The notes: a model not told the origin generated them from the letters alone. A stretch of DNA of 64,000 bases from Micromonospora_G sp040676775 (GCF_040676775.1 NZ_JBFAPP010000006.1:124001-188000), one strand, 5' to 3'; shown: positions 1 through 8,747, counted from the first letter of the stretch. Translations and numbers: made by a program.

Positions 1-2
1 TG

Positions 3-404
3 GAGATCGGCGTGGAGACGATCAATGCGACCGGTCAGCGGATCTTCGACAAGCGGGCCGATCCCGCGATGCTCCAGGAAGTGATCCTGGCCCTGGCCGA
101 GCAGGGCATCACGGTGGTGACGAACTTGATCTTCGGCTTCCCGGGCGAGCGTGAGCAGGACGCGCAGGCGCAGCTGGAGTGGTTCCTCCGACTGCGCACG
201 GCGGCACCGGCGGGTCGGGTGGACTGTTCGCTGAACATGCTGGAGATGGTTCGTGGTGCGCCGATGGTCGCCCACCCGCCGCCGGGAGTCGAGTTGGCGG
301 GAGTCGCCCCTTGGGCCTTCAGCTACGCGTGGAACGCGCCAGCATGGCGGCGGGACTTCGCCGCGGGGCTGGAGTGGGTGGAACGGGCACCTCTACCAGG
401 TTGA
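3..404 (+). CDS. Radical SAM protein, C-terminal fragment (5' end outside window)
   Basis: The reading frame is open from the window edge. The first residues (EIGVETINATGQRIFDKRAD) and the later NLIFGFPGE stretch match the second half of a radical SAM TIM barrel, where a GVET/GxET strand and a hhhGFPGE(T) strand are family hallmarks. The CX3CXXC cluster motif would lie upstream of the window and cannot be seen. The visible part is about 133 residues and ends with a short region after the barrel. The substrate cannot be told from this piece. The stop at 402-404 is followed by a 160-bp spacer before the TetR gene. Confidence 0.7.
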   Translation, partial: EIGVETINATGQRIFDKRADPAMLQEVILALAEQGITVVTNLIFGFPGEREQDAQAQLEWFLRLRTAAPAGRVDCSLNMLEMVRGAPMVAHPPPGVELAGVAPWAFSYAWNAPAWRRDFAAGLEWVERAPLPG

Positions 405-491
405 CCTACTGGTCGCGGCGCCACGCGGCCCTGGCGGACCTGTGGGGCTGGTCGATGTCGGGACGCAGGTCACAGCGGGCGGCGAAATAAC

Positions 492-544
492 CGGGGAGGC
501 TTTCCCCGTTTGACTCTTCGGGTGAAGCGGGGAAGGTTTCCCCG
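492..544. promoter_or_regulatory. Two 17-bp palindromic boxes, candidate TetR operator
   Basis: Two near-identical imperfect palindromes, CGGGGAGGCTTTCCCCG at 492-508 and CGGGGAAGGTTTCCCCG at 528-544, lie 36 bp apart (start to start), directly upstream of the TetR-family gene. Their size, symmetry and duplication fit an autoregulatory TetR operator. No third copy was seen in front of the efflux gene at 1379, which suggests the two genes are read from this one promoter. The assignment to this regulator is inference from position. Confidence 0.55.
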
Positions 545-565
545 GTTTCAGTGAGGAGCGTCGTC

Positions 566-1261
566 GTGGCTGGTACTGCCGTACAACAGCGGTTGCCCCG
601 GCAGCGAGCCGACGCGTCCCGGAACTTCGACCGGATCGTCGCCGCAGCCGGTGAGCTTTTTGTCGAGCGGGGCGCAGACGTGCCGCTGGACGAGATCGCG
701 CAGCGGGCGGGGGTGGGTAACGCCACCCTCTATCGGCATTTCGCCAACCGGCGGGAACTGATCCGGGTAGTGGTTCTGACCCTGATGTCCGGTCTGACCG
801 ACGAGGCGGAGCGGGCATTGACGGAGGAACCGGACCCGTTCGAGGCGCTGCGGCGGTTCGTACACGTATCGGCGGAGCTGCTGATCGGGGGACTGTGTCC
901 GGTTTTCTCCAACTGGCTGGATCCCACCGATCCCGAGTTGAACGTACAGCGGGAGCGGATGGAAGACGCGTTGGAGGCCATCCTGCGTCGGGCGCGGGAG
1001 TCCGGCCAGTTGCGTCCCGACGTCGCCATCGGCGACGTGATCGTCCCGATCGTCCAACTCACTCGACCGATGCCCGGTACGGGACGAGCCACGCTCGACC
1101 GGTTCGCCCACCGGCACCTGGAGATCCTGCTCGACGGGCTGCGCGCACCGCAGCGTTCCGTACTGCCGGGGTGCACGGTCACCCTGGCCGACCTACGACA
1201 GGCAGCGTGCGGCCCGGCTCAGCGTGGAGTCGGCCCTTCCTCGGAGCGGGGAGTGCGCTGA
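566..1261 (+). CDS. TetR/AcrR family transcriptional regulator
   Basis: A 231-residue protein with an N-terminal TetR helix-turn-helix (residues about 15-60; FDRIVAAAGELFVERG, then the recognition-helix signature GVGNATLYRHFANRREL). The C-terminal ligand-binding half is variable, as usual for the family. I chose the GTG at 566 because a GAGGAG ribosome binding site lies 7 nt upstream at 553-558; a longer start at 551 would place this site inside the gene. It precedes a DHA2 efflux pump on the same strand by 117 bp and has two palindromic boxes upstream, so it most likely represses itself and the pump. The inducer is unknown. Confidence 0.88.
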   Translation: MAGTAVQQRLPRQRADASRNFDRIVAAAGELFVERGADVPLDEIAQRAGVGNATLYRHFANRRELIRVVVLTLMSGLTDEAERALTEEPDPFEALRRFVHVSAELLIGGLCPVFSNWLDPTDPELNVQRERMEDALEAILRRARESGQLRPDVAIGDVIVPIVQLTRPMPGTGRATLDRFAHRHLEILLDGLRAPQRSVLPGCTVTLADLRQAACGPAQRGVGPSSERGVR

Positions 1262-1378
1262 CCGACCGGCGCTGACCCACGGCGCCGACCAAACGAACAC
1301 CATCACCGCCATATCCGGGTGGCCCGCGTCCACAGGCTGCCGTTTCCATCCATATTTGCGAAAATTGCGGGGACCTCC

Positions 1379-2884
1379 ATGTCCACAGAAGTAGAAGCCA
1401 ATCCGAGGCGCTGGACAGCGCTGATATTCATCTCGTTGGCTCAGTTGATGGTCGTACTGGATGCGACCGTGGTGAACATCGCCCTGCCGGCGGCCCAGCA
1501 CGACCTGGGCATCTCCGACGGCAACCGGCAGTGGGTCATCACCGCCTACACGCTTGCCTTCGGTGGCTTGCTGCTGTTCGGCGGCCGGCTCGCCGACATC
1601 GCCGGCCGGAAGCGGATCTTCACCATCGGGCTGATCGGTTTCGCCGCCGCCTCCGCCATCGGCGGGATCGCGGCCAACACCGGCATGCTGCTGGGCGCTC
1701 GTGCCCTGCAGGGTGTGTTCGGCGCGATGCTCGCCCCGGCCGCGTTGTCGCTGCTGGCGGTCACCTTCACCGAGGCCAAGGAGCGCGCCAAGGCGTTCGG
1801 CGTCTTCGGCGCGATCGCCGGTGGTGGTGGCGCTCTCGGCCTGATCCTCGGCGGTGTGCTCACCGAGTACCTGAACTGGCGCTGGGCGTTGTTCGTCAAC
1901 ATCCCGATCGCGCTGATCGCCGCCGCTGGCGCGTACCTGGTGATCCGCGACGTACCGGGAGCACGTAACCGCAACCGGCTCGACATCCCCGGTGTGGTGC
2001 TCTCCACCGCCGGTCTGGTCTCGCTGGTCTACGGCTTCACCCGGGCCGAGTCCGACGGCTGGACCGCCGCCTGGACCCTGGGCTCGTTCGTCGCGGCGGC
2101 CGTGCTGCTGGCGGCGTTCGTGCTGGTCGAGTCGAAGGTCGCGCACCCGCTGCTGCCGCTGCGTGTGCTCACCGAGCGCAACCGGGCCGGCGTCTACTCC
2201 GCGCTGGGCATCGCGGTGATCGGCATGTTCGGCCTGTTCCTCTTCCTCACCTACTACCTGCAGGTGGTCAAGGGATGGTCGCCGGTCGTCACCGGCGTGG
2301 CCTTCCTGCCGATGATCGTCGGCATGATCACCGGCTCGACCCAGATCGGCGCCCGGCTGATGAACCGGGTCGCGCCCCGGCTGCTGATGGGACCGGGCTT
2401 CCTGGTCGCCGCGATCGGCCTGCTGATCCTGACCCAGATGAAGGTGGACAGCTCGTACGGCGGACTGATCCTGCCGGGTCTGGTCCTGCTGGGCCTGGGC
2501 ATGGGTACGGCGTTCATGCCGGCGATGAGCCTGGCCACCTACGGTGTCGAGCCGCGTGACGCGGGTGTCGCCTCCGCGATGATCAACACATCGCAGCAGG
2601 TCGGCGGCTCGATCGGTACCGCGTTGCTGAACACCGTAGCGGCCAGTGCCACCGCGGCCTGGTTGCTCGACCGGGGAGGCAACCCGGCGCTGATCAACGA
2701 GGCGGCAGTGCACGGGTACGCCACCGCGATCTGGTGGGCGGTCGGCCTGATGGTCCTCGCCGCGGCGATCGTGCTCACCTTCGTCAACACCGGACGTCAG
2801 GACGGCGGGGCCGTGACCAGCGGATCCGGCGCCAGCGACGACGAGAACGCGGGGGATGTCCCCGTACCGGTGATGATGCACTGA
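1379..2884 (+). CDS. MFS drug-efflux transporter, DHA2 (14-TM, EmrB/QacA-like) family
   Basis: A 501-residue integral membrane protein that should export small hydrophobic or cationic compounds by proton antiport. Family motifs are visible: the LDATVVNIALP motif in the first membrane helix, motif A (GGRLADIAGRKR) between helices 2 and 3, and a glycine-rich motif C region near residue 145-160. The length and long hydrophobic C-terminal half fit 14 helices. I chose the ATG at 1379 because it begins just before the first helix; the open frame upstream has no signal-like sequence. A strong terminator hairpin follows at 2931. It is probably controlled by the TetR regulator upstream. Substrate cannot be inferred. 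Confidence 0.9.
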   Translation: MSTEVEANPRRWTALIFISLAQLMVVLDATVVNIALPAAQHDLGISDGNRQWVITAYTLAFGGLLLFGGRLADIAGRKRIFTIGLIGFAAASAIGGIAANTGMLLGARALQGVFGAMLAPAALSLLAVTFTEAKERAKAFGVFGAIAGGGGALGLILGGVLTEYLNWRWALFVNIPIALIAAAGAYLVIRDVPGARNRNRLDIPGVVLSTAGLVSLVYGFTRAESDGWTAAWTLGSFVAAAVLLAAFVLVESKVAHPLLPLRVLTERNRAGVYSALGIAVIGMFGLFLFLTYYLQVVKGWSPVVTGVAFLPMIVGMITGSTQIGARLMNRVAPRLLMGPGFLVAAIGLLILTQMKVDSSYGGLILPGLVLLGLGMGTAFMPAMSLATYGVEPRDAGVASAMINTSQQVGGSIGTALLNTVAASATAAWLLDRGGNPALINEAAVHGYATAIWWAVGLMVLAAAIVLTFVNTGRQDGGAVTSGSGASDDENAGDVPVPVMMH

Positions 2885-2930
2885 CCGGCGACCGACGGAC
2901 GCTGCCGGCGTCCTGAGATGCCCGGACACA

Positions 2931-2972
2931 ACAGGCTGGCGACCCTGCCGAGAGGCAGGGTCGCCAGCCTGT
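2931..2972 (+). terminator. Strong intrinsic terminator hairpin after the efflux gene
   Basis: A perfect 19-bp inverted repeat (2931-2949 and 2954-2972) with a GAGA tetraloop, 46 bp after the efflux pump stop codon. There is no T run after it, which is common for actinobacterial terminators. The remaining spacer to 3176 shows no other feature I can support. Confidence 0.8.
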
Positions 2973-3176
2973 CTCGTAGCCGAGACCGAGTGGCTTTGCA
3001 CCCACTCCTGCGCTGCTTCGTGTCCATCTCGAGGCCCCTCGGGTGTCCCCGGAATTCGAGCAGGTGTTGGCCTCGTCGGAGGAGGCTTGGCCGGTGCACC
3101 ACCGGACCTGAATGAAGACACAGGAACACGGCGAACAATCGTCGCGGCACGTCCGCTCCGCTCCTGGAAGAGACCC

Positions 3177-3941
3177 ATGCTCGCTCATCTCGCTCTCGCC
3201 CGTTTCCCGGCGATTCCCGTTCTCGTCCTCGGCGGATCGACCGTCGTCGCCGCCGTACCGAAGATCCTCACCCGCCGTCGCGGCACCGACCGCAGGTCAG
3301 CGGTGGGGGGCACGCAAGTGGCGCTCGCCGACCTTGCCGCACGGCGGCTGCTCCTCGCGGACCGGGTCGCGGCGGCGAAGTTCGCCACCGGTCAGCCGAT
3401 CGACGATCCGGTACGGGAGCAGAGAGTTCTCGACGAGGTGGCCGACGTGGCCGAGGCGATCGGACTGGATCCCGCTGTCGGCGTTCGTTTCTTCCGTGAC
3501 CAGATAGAGGCCAGCAAGGTGGTACAACGCGCACTGCACGCCCATTGGCGGGCATATCCGGAATACGGTCCCCCGGAGCGACCGGATCTGGTGAAAGACG
3601 TACGCCCGCAACTGGATCGCATCACCGTGCACATGTTGCGCGAACTGCTCCTGAGCATCAGGGGCACTACCGGCACCGGCACCGGCACCGGCACCGGCAC
3701 CGGCACCGGCACCGGCACCCGCACCGGCCGGCCCGCCGACGCTGATTCCCCGACGACGGCGGATCGGCAGCTGGACGGGCTGCATCGCGACGCCCTGCTG
3801 CTCGCCCTGCGCTCCTTGCCCGCGTACGACCACCGGGATCGCCGGCCGGACGTTCGGAGCGAGTCGCGGGCATGCGGGAAGGGACGGACGACCATTCTCG
3901 CCAAGTGGCCCGCTTCTAGAGCGGACCGTCGGGCGAGGTGA
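3177..3941 (+). CDS. Secreted chorismate mutase, AroQ (gamma-like) class
   Basis: A 254-residue protein. A hydrophobic N-terminus (LAHLALARFPAIPVLVLGG) suggests a signal peptide or anchor. It is followed by an all-helical AroQ-type domain (residues about 45-150) with the features LAARRLLLADRVAAAKF and FFRDQIEASKVVQ, as in exported gamma-class chorismate mutases that convert chorismate to prephenate outside the cytoplasm. The start at 3177 has a GGAAGAG site upstream and removes a 30-residue non-signal extension. Residues about 165-184 are a Thr-Gly dipeptide repeat encoded by an ACCGGC microsatellite. The tail after it is Arg-rich and unlike the family, so the C-terminus may be frameshifted. 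Confidence 0.75.
   Translation: MLAHLALARFPAIPVLVLGGSTVVAAVPKILTRRRGTDRRSAVGGTQVALADLAARRLLLADRVAAAKFATGQPIDDPVREQRVLDEVADVAEAIGLDPAVGVRFFRDQIEASKVVQRALHAHWRAYPEYGPPERPDLVKDVRPQLDRITVHMLRELLLSIRGTTGTGTGTGTGTGTGTGTRTGRPADADSPTTADRQLDGLHRDALLLALRSLPAYDHRDRRPDVRSESRACGKGRTTILAKWPASRADRRAR
3669..3728 (+). repeat. ACCGGC hexanucleotide microsatellite inside the chorismate mutase gene
   Basis: Eight perfect tandem ACCGGC units (3669-3716), one imperfect unit (ACCCGC) and a final ACCGGC. It is in frame and codes for (Thr-Gly)n, so gain or loss of whole units keeps the frame. Confidence 0.95.
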
Positions 3942-4125
3942 GGCGCCGCTGGGCCGGATGCTGCCGGTGGGCAACGCCAGCGGCGACTGGGCACACACCG
4001 CGCCGACCAACGAACTGTGGGGTGGCAGCCTCGCGCAGTGGGATCGCTCACCGTCGGCAGCAGATGCTGGACTGACGACATGAAGAGGTCTTCAATTGCG
4101 TAGGTAGTCGAGCCGAGGAGCACAC

Positions 4126-4491
4126 GTGACCGTTCCGCTGTACCAGCGCAAGGCGGAGTTCTTCCGGACACTCGGGCACCCGGTGCGTATCCGGGTGCTG
4201 GAACTCCTCGGCGACGGCCCGATGGCCGTACGCGACCTGCTGGCCGACGTGGACATCGAGGCGTCCAGCCTCTCGCAGCAACTGTCGGTGCTGCGGCGCG
4301 CCGGAATCGTCACCTCCCGGCGTGAGGGTTCGGCGGTCATCTACGCCCTCGCCGGCCCGGACGTCGCGGAGCTGATGCGGGCGGCCCGCCGCTTCCTCAC
4401 CGAGATGATCACCAACCAGGCGGAACTGCTGGATTCGCTGCGCGAAACGGGAAGCAGCAGCGACGACGACGCCGTCACGGCACGCCGGTGA
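4126..4491 (+). CDS. ArsR-family winged-helix regulator
   Basis: A 121-residue protein with a typical ArsR winged helix (residues about 5-95). FFRTLGHPVRIRVLELL marks the start of the fold and SSLSQQLSVLRRAGIV is the recognition helix. The classical metal-binding CxC motif is absent from this helix, so the signal it senses is unclear. The GTG start at 4126 has a GAGGAG site upstream. Its stop codon overlaps the GTG start of the SulP transporter (4488) by four bases, so the two are translationally coupled, and it most likely controls that transporter. The 184-bp region before it holds only a weak 8-bp dyad (3945-3952/3977-3984) and no clear operator. Confidence 0.9.
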   Translation: MTVPLYQRKAEFFRTLGHPVRIRVLELLGDGPMAVRDLLADVDIEASSLSQQLSVLRRAGIVTSRREGSAVIYALAGPDVAELMRAARRFLTEMITNQAELLDSLRETGSSSDDDAVTARR

Positions 4492-6197
4492 GCGTCGCCG
4501 CGCTTGCCGGATCGAGCTGGCGCAGGGTGCGGGACCTCCTGCCCACCCGGGCCGACGTCACGCTGATGCGTCGGCAGCCCCGCCGCGACCTCGTCGCCGG
4601 ACTCACCGTCGCGGTGGTCGCGCTGCCGCTGGCCCTCGGATTCGGCGTCTCCTCCGGAGTCGGCGCCGCCGCCGGCCTGGCCACCGCGATCGTCGCCGGC
4701 ATCCTCGCCGCGCTGTTCGGCGGGTCCAACCTGCAGGTCTCCGGGCCCACCGGCGCGATGACGGTGGTCCTGGTGCCGATCGTGGCACAGCACGGGCCCG
4801 GAGGCGTGCTCACCGTCGGGCTGCTCGCTGGTCTCGTCCTGGTGGCGCTGGCCCTGCTCCGAGCCGGCCGGTACGTGCGCCACGTACCGGCGCCAGTGGT
4901 GGAGGGCTTCACCGTCGGCATCGCCGCGGTCATCTTCCTCCAGCAGGTGCCGGCCGCACTGGGTGTGTCGACACCGGCGGGGGAGAGCGTCCTCACGGTC
5001 GCATGGCACGCGGTACGCGACTTCGCCGGCCAACCCCACTGGCCCGCGCTGATCCTGGCGACCGGGGTCGCGGTGATCATGCTCGTCGGCGCCCACTGGC
5101 GCCCGACCTGGCCGTTCTCGCTGCTCGCGGTGGGTGCGGCCACGCTGGTCGCGCAGTCGGCACAGCTCGGGGTCGGCCGCGTCGGCGCCCTGCCGGCCAC
5201 GCTGCCCACACCCTCGCTGGGCTTCCTCGACCCGGCCGCTGTCCCGTCACTGGTCACCGCGGCACTGGCCGTCGCGGCACTGGCCGCGCTGGAGAGCCTG
5301 ATGTCGGCGACGGTCGCCGACGGCATGACCGTGAACCAACGCCACGACCCGGACCGGGAACTCTTCGGCCAGGGGGTGGCGAACCTGGTCACGCCGCTGT
5401 TCGGCGGCGTACCGGCGACGGCGGCGATGGCGCGTACCGCGGTCAACGTCCGCTCCGGGGCCCAGTCGCGACTCGCCGCCCTGTCCCACGCGATCGTGCT
5501 GGCACTGATCCTGCTGGCCGCCGCACCGTTGGTGGCCCACATTCCGCTGGCCGCGCTGGCCGGGGTGCTGCTGGCCACCGCGGTCCGGATGGTCGAGGTG
5601 AGCGCGCTGGCCGCACTGGCCCGGTCGACCCGCGCCGACGCCCTCGTCCTGGTGCTGACCGCGACCGCCACCCTCGTGCTGGACCTGATCGCCGCCGTCG
5701 GAATCGGGCTCGTCGTCGCCGGTGCCCTGGCACTGCGGCAGATCGCGCGGGCGGCCCGGCTGGAGGAGGTCCCGCTCGACATCGCCGACCACCACGTCGA
5801 GGAGCAGGCGCTGCTGCGGGAGCACATCGTCGCCTACCGGATCGACGGACCGCTGTTCTTCGTCGCCGCCCACCGATTCCTGCTCGAACTGACCGAGGTG
5901 GCCGACGTACGGGTGATCATCCTGCGGATGTCCCGGGTGTCGACGATCGACGGCACCGGTGCGCTCGTACTCCGGGACGCGATCGAACGGTTGGAACACC
6001 GGGGGATCGCCGTGTTCGTCTCCGGCCTGGCCGCCGAACACGACCGGGCACTCACCGCGGTCGGCGTACTCGACCGGCTCCGCGCCGAGGGCAGGGTCTT
6101 TCCGGGTACGCCGGAGGCGATCGCCGCCGCGCGCGTGTACCTGCACCACAGCGGCGTGCTGCTGCCAGCCGGGCAGGCCGCGCCGGGAGCGGGCTGA
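4488..6197 (+). CDS. SulP-family anion transporter with C-terminal STAS domain
   Basis: A 569-residue protein of the SLC26/SulP family, which moves sulfate, bicarbonate or similar anions. The first part has the SulP hallmarks: RDLVAGLTVAVVALPLALGF at helix 1 and SNLQVSGPTGAMTVVL in helix 3. About 10-12 hydrophobic segments run to residue about 420. A cytoplasmic STAS domain follows (about 430-545; strand YRIDGPLFFVAAHRF, then ILRMSRVSTIDGTGALVL). The start overlaps the ArsR stop (GTGA), making a two-gene operon. The gene ends 12 bp before the stop of the convergent HxlR gene. The transported ion cannot be read from the sequence. Confidence 0.9.
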   Translation: MSVAALAGSSWRRVRDLLPTRADVTLMRRQPRRDLVAGLTVAVVALPLALGFGVSSGVGAAAGLATAIVAGILAALFGGSNLQVSGPTGAMTVVLVPIVAQHGPGGVLTVGLLAGLVLVALALLRAGRYVRHVPAPVVEGFTVGIAAVIFLQQVPAALGVSTPAGESVLTVAWHAVRDFAGQPHWPALILATGVAVIMLVGAHWRPTWPFSLLAVGAATLVAQSAQLGVGRVGALPATLPTPSLGFLDPAAVPSLVTAALAVAALAALESLMSATVADGMTVNQRHDPDRELFGQGVANLVTPLFGGVPATAAMARTAVNVRSGAQSRLAALSHAIVLALILLAAAPLVAHIPLAALAGVLLATAVRMVEVSALAALARSTRADALVLVLTATATLVLDLIAAVGIGLVVAGALALRQIARAARLEEVPLDIADHHVEEQALLREHIVAYRIDGPLFFVAAHRFLLELTEVADVRVIILRMSRVSTIDGTGALVLRDAIERLEHRGIAVFVSGLAAEHDRALTAVGVLDRLRAEGRVFPGTPEAIAAARVYLHHSGVLLPAGQAAPGAG

Positions 6198-6209
6198 CCG
6201 ACCGCAGGG

Positions 6210-6578
6210 TCAGCGCCCGGTCTCGTGGGCCGCCCGCGCTTCCAACAACTCGGGCAGGTGTTGCCTGCTCCAGGCGCGGGCGGCGTCGATCAGCGTCAGC
6301 AGGCTCCGCCCGAGCACGGTCAGCTCGTACTCCACCCGGGGCGGATTCTCGTCGTACGCGGTGCGGGTCACCAGGCCGTCGCGCTCCATCGCCCGCAGGG
6401 TCTGGGTGAGCACCTTCGGGGTGATCGCGCGCAGGGGGACCCGGATCTCGCTGAACCGCCGCCGACCGTGCTCCAGGCAGAGCACCACCATCCCGGTCCA
6501 CTTGTCACCGATCTGGAAGGGCAGCGCACCGCTCGGACACATCGGGTCGAACATGTCCGCGTCCAACGGCTGGGCCAT
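6210..6578 (-). CDS. HxlR-family winged-helix regulator
   Basis: A 122-residue protein with the HxlR fold: CPSGALPFQIGDKWTGMVV at the start, then RRFSEIRVPLRAITPKVLTQTLRAMERDGLVTR covering the recognition helix and wing. Cys14 sits in the position where thiol- or quinone-sensing HxlR proteins carry their reactive Cys, but sensing is not shown. The ATG at 6578 gives the standard family length; the open frame extends far upstream across the divergent gene and is not coding. It is divergent from an NmrA-like NAD(P)-binding protein, the usual neighbour type for redox-responsive HxlR regulators, and a short palindrome lies between them. Confidence 0.88.
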   Translation of the reverse strand: MAQPLDADMFDPMCPSGALPFQIGDKWTGMVVLCLEHGRRRFSEIRVPLRAITPKVLTQTLRAMERDGLVTRTAYDENPPRVEYELTVLGRSLLTLIDAARAWSRQHLPELLEARAAHETGR

Positions 6579-6597
6579 GGCCCGGACCCTATCCCAG

Positions 6598-6610
6598 TAC
6601 CTTTGAGGTA
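6598..6610. promoter_or_regulatory. 13-bp palindrome, candidate HxlR operator
   Basis: TACCT-TTG-AGGTA lies between the divergent HxlR and NmrA-like genes, 20 bp upstream of the HxlR start codon. Its layout resembles known HxlR-family sites such as the TACT-N-AGTA boxes of YodB. It could control both genes. Assignment is inference. Confidence 0.4.
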
Positions 6611-6672
6611 ACCAGTATCTCGCGGATAGCGTCTCCGGGCATGGAAGCGACAACCGGAAGCGGGACGCGATC

Positions 6673-7353
6673 ATGAGCGACATTGCCATTTTCGGAGCCG
6701 GTGGCCGAGCCGGTCGGGCGGTGACCGGCGAAGCGCGCGGGCGTGGGCACCGGGTGACCGCGGTGGTACGGGATCCGGCCCGGTACCGGCACCTGTCGAC
6801 CGACGGAGTCCACGTGCTGCGCGGCGACGTCACCGACGTACCCGGGGTCTCCCGGATCCTGCGCGACCACCACGCCGTGGTCCACGCGGTGTCCCCGGCG
6901 TCCGGCCCGGAGGCGCTGGCCGACCTCCACCACTTCGACGGCCAGTTCTTCGTCCGGGCGGTCGACGCACTGCGGCAGGCAATGGCCGAGGCCGGCGTGC
7001 CCCGACTCGTTGTCATCGGGCTCTTCGCGAACCTCGACGGCGCCGACGGGCGGCCGGTGATGGACGATCCGGCACTGTTCCCCGCCGCCCTCCGGCCGTT
7101 CGCCCAGGCCCACACCGCCGGTCTGGATCGGCTGCGTACGACCGGAGGAACGCTCGACTGGGTGATGCTCACCCCGCCCGCGATGCTCGACCCGGACGGC
7201 CCACGCACCGGCGGCTACCGCGTCGGTGGTGATGCCATACCGCCGTCGGAGGCCGCGCGGCTCTCCTACGCCGACCTCGCGGTGGCGGTGCTCGACGAGA
7301 TCGAAACCCCCCGCCACCATCGCACCCGCATCTCCGTCTACAACGACGCCTAG
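6673..7353 (+). CDS. NAD(P)-binding NmrA-like / SDR-a epimerase-type protein
   Basis: A 226-residue atypical short-chain dehydrogenase. The N-terminal nucleotide-binding loop is intact (IFGAGGRAGRAV, GxxGxxG) and followed by a basic residue (VVRDP) that favours NADP(H). The rest follows the NmrA/YwnB-type pattern. The family includes quinone reductases and redox sensors; the substrate here is unknown. It is divergent from the HxlR regulator, which probably controls it. Its TAG stop shares the palindrome CTAG (7350-7353) with the stop of the convergent serine hydrolase gene, so the two genes overlap by four bases. Confidence 0.8.
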   Translation: MSDIAIFGAGGRAGRAVTGEARGRGHRVTAVVRDPARYRHLSTDGVHVLRGDVTDVPGVSRILRDHHAVVHAVSPASGPEALADLHHFDGQFFVRAVDALRQAMAEAGVPRLVVIGLFANLDGADGRPVMDDPALFPAALRPFAQAHTAGLDRLRTTGGTLDWVMLTPPAMLDPDGPRTGGYRVGGDAIPPSEAARLSYADLAVAVLDEIETPRHHRTRISVYNDA

Positions 7354-8747
7354 CTGACCGCTCTGGCGAGCGCGTCGGCCACGGCGGCGCGGGTGGGATC
7401 CGGGTTGGCCCAGGACCAGTTCGGATGGGCGCGGTTGGTCAGCAGGGCGAGGACGAGTTTGCGGGCGGGGTCGACCACGATAGAGGGACCGGCGAAGCCG
7501 GTGTGACCGAAGGTACGGGCGCTGGAAAGTCGGCCCATGAACCACGGTTGGTCGAGTACGACACCGAGGCCGTGCGCGGCGGTGCGGTTGGGGCGCTCGG
7601 GGTCGATCGCGGGTTTGCCCGCGTTGGCGTTCTCCAGCATCTTCCGGACGGTGGCTTCGGCGAGGACGCGTTTGCCCTGGTAGGTGCCGCCGTTGAGCAG
7701 TAGCTGTCCGATCGCGGCGAGGTCGGCGGCGCTGGCGAAGATGCCGGCGTGACCGGCGACGCCGCCGAGGTGGTTGGCGACGTCGTCATGGACGATGCCG
7801 CGCAGCAGGCCCCGGGAGGAGCGGGCGTCGGTGGCAACGAGCCGGGTCTTCTTCGCGTCCGCCGACAGCCAGCCGTTGGGGGTGAAACCGGTGTCGCGCA
7901 GCCCGAGCGGGCCGGTGAGGTTGGACTTGAGCGCCTGGTCGAGGCGCTGCCCGGTGACCTTCTCCACGATCTTCCCGGCGACCATCAGGCCGACGCTGGA
8001 GTAGCGGAAGGTGTCGCCGGGGGTGGCGCCGGAGGCCAGCGGAGTGGTCATGACCGCGTTCCACCGGGCCGTGTTGTCGGGCAGGCCGGTCACCTTGGCG
8101 CCGACCGGCAGGCCGCCGGTGTGGGTGAGCAGCATGGCGACGGTGACCGCGTTCTTGCCGGTGCCGGTGAACTCGGGCAGGTATTCGACGACCGGGGCAC
8201 CGAGGTCGACCTTGCCCTTGTCGACCTGTTGCAGGAGCAGGATCGCGGTGTAGACCTTGGTGACCGAGGCCAGGTCGAAGATCGAGTCGGGGCGCATGGG
8301 CACCCGCTGTGCGGCCGGCAGCAGTTTCGGGCCGGCGCCGTACCGCAGTGCCTCGCCGACCGCGGTGTGCACGGTGGTCTTGCCGTTGACGAGCACCATC
8401 GCCACCGCGCCGGGGAAGCCGGAGTGCTGCACGGTCTGCGGGGTCGCCGGCAGGTAACGCTGGAGGACCTTGGTCACCTCGGCCGCGTACGGGGACTGGT
8501 TCGCCGTACCGGCGGTGGCGCCCGGGGTGACGCTGGCGCCCGCTGGACCGCTCGGCGCAGGGCCCAGTTTCGCGGTGTTGCCCGCCGCGTCGGTAGCGCC
8601 GACGGCACCGGCAGGATCGGTTGATCCGGTCCAGGACGGACCATTGTCGGACCCGTCGGGTTTGCCACAGCCGACGATCGTGCTGGCGGCGGCGAGACCG
8701 GCTCCGAGCAGCGTACGACGAGCGAGCGTACGACGGGCGACATGCAT
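7350..8747 (-). CDS. Beta-lactamase-family serine hydrolase, lipoprotein
   Basis: A 465-residue exported protein of the class C beta-lactamase/PBP4-like (PF00144) family. The N-terminus has ARRTLLGAG, a twin-arginine-like pattern, then a lipobox (TIVGC), so it is probably a Tat or Sec lipoprotein. A low-complexity Gly/Ala/Pro spacer leads to the catalytic domain. The SxxK motif is S161-V-T-K164, the second motif is YSS (usually YxN), and the third is HTG in place of KTG, as in many family members. The start at 8747 is set by the signal peptide. The true role (cell-wall peptidase, esterase or lactamase) is open. It lies downstream of ligA in the same direction but is separated from it by a terminator. 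Confidence 0.85.
   Translation of the reverse strand: MHVARRTLARRTLLGAGLAAASTIVGCGKPDGSDNGPSWTGSTDPAGAVGATDAAGNTAKLGPAPSGPAGASVTPGATAGTANQSPYAAEVTKVLQRYLPATPQTVQHSGFPGAVAMVLVNGKTTVHTAVGEALRYGAGPKLLPAAQRVPMRPDSIFDLASVTKVYTAILLLQQVDKGKVDLGAPVVEYLPEFTGTGKNAVTVAMLLTHTGGLPVGAKVTGLPDNTARWNAVMTTPLASGATPGDTFRYSSVGLMVAGKIVEKVTGQRLDQALKSNLTGPLGLRDTGFTPNGWLSADAKKTRLVATDARSSRGLLRGIVHDDVANHLGGVAGHAGIFASAADLAAIGQLLLNGGTYQGKRVLAEATVRKMLENANAGKPAIDPERPNRTAAHGLGVVLDQPWFMGRLSSARTFGHTGFAGPSIVVDPARKLVLALLTNRAHPNWSWANPDPTRAAVADALARAVS

Noticed and set aside
3945..3984. 8-bp inverted repeat after the chorismate mutase gene as a terminator
   Set aside because: The 24-nt loop is large and the stem short; not convincing as a terminator.
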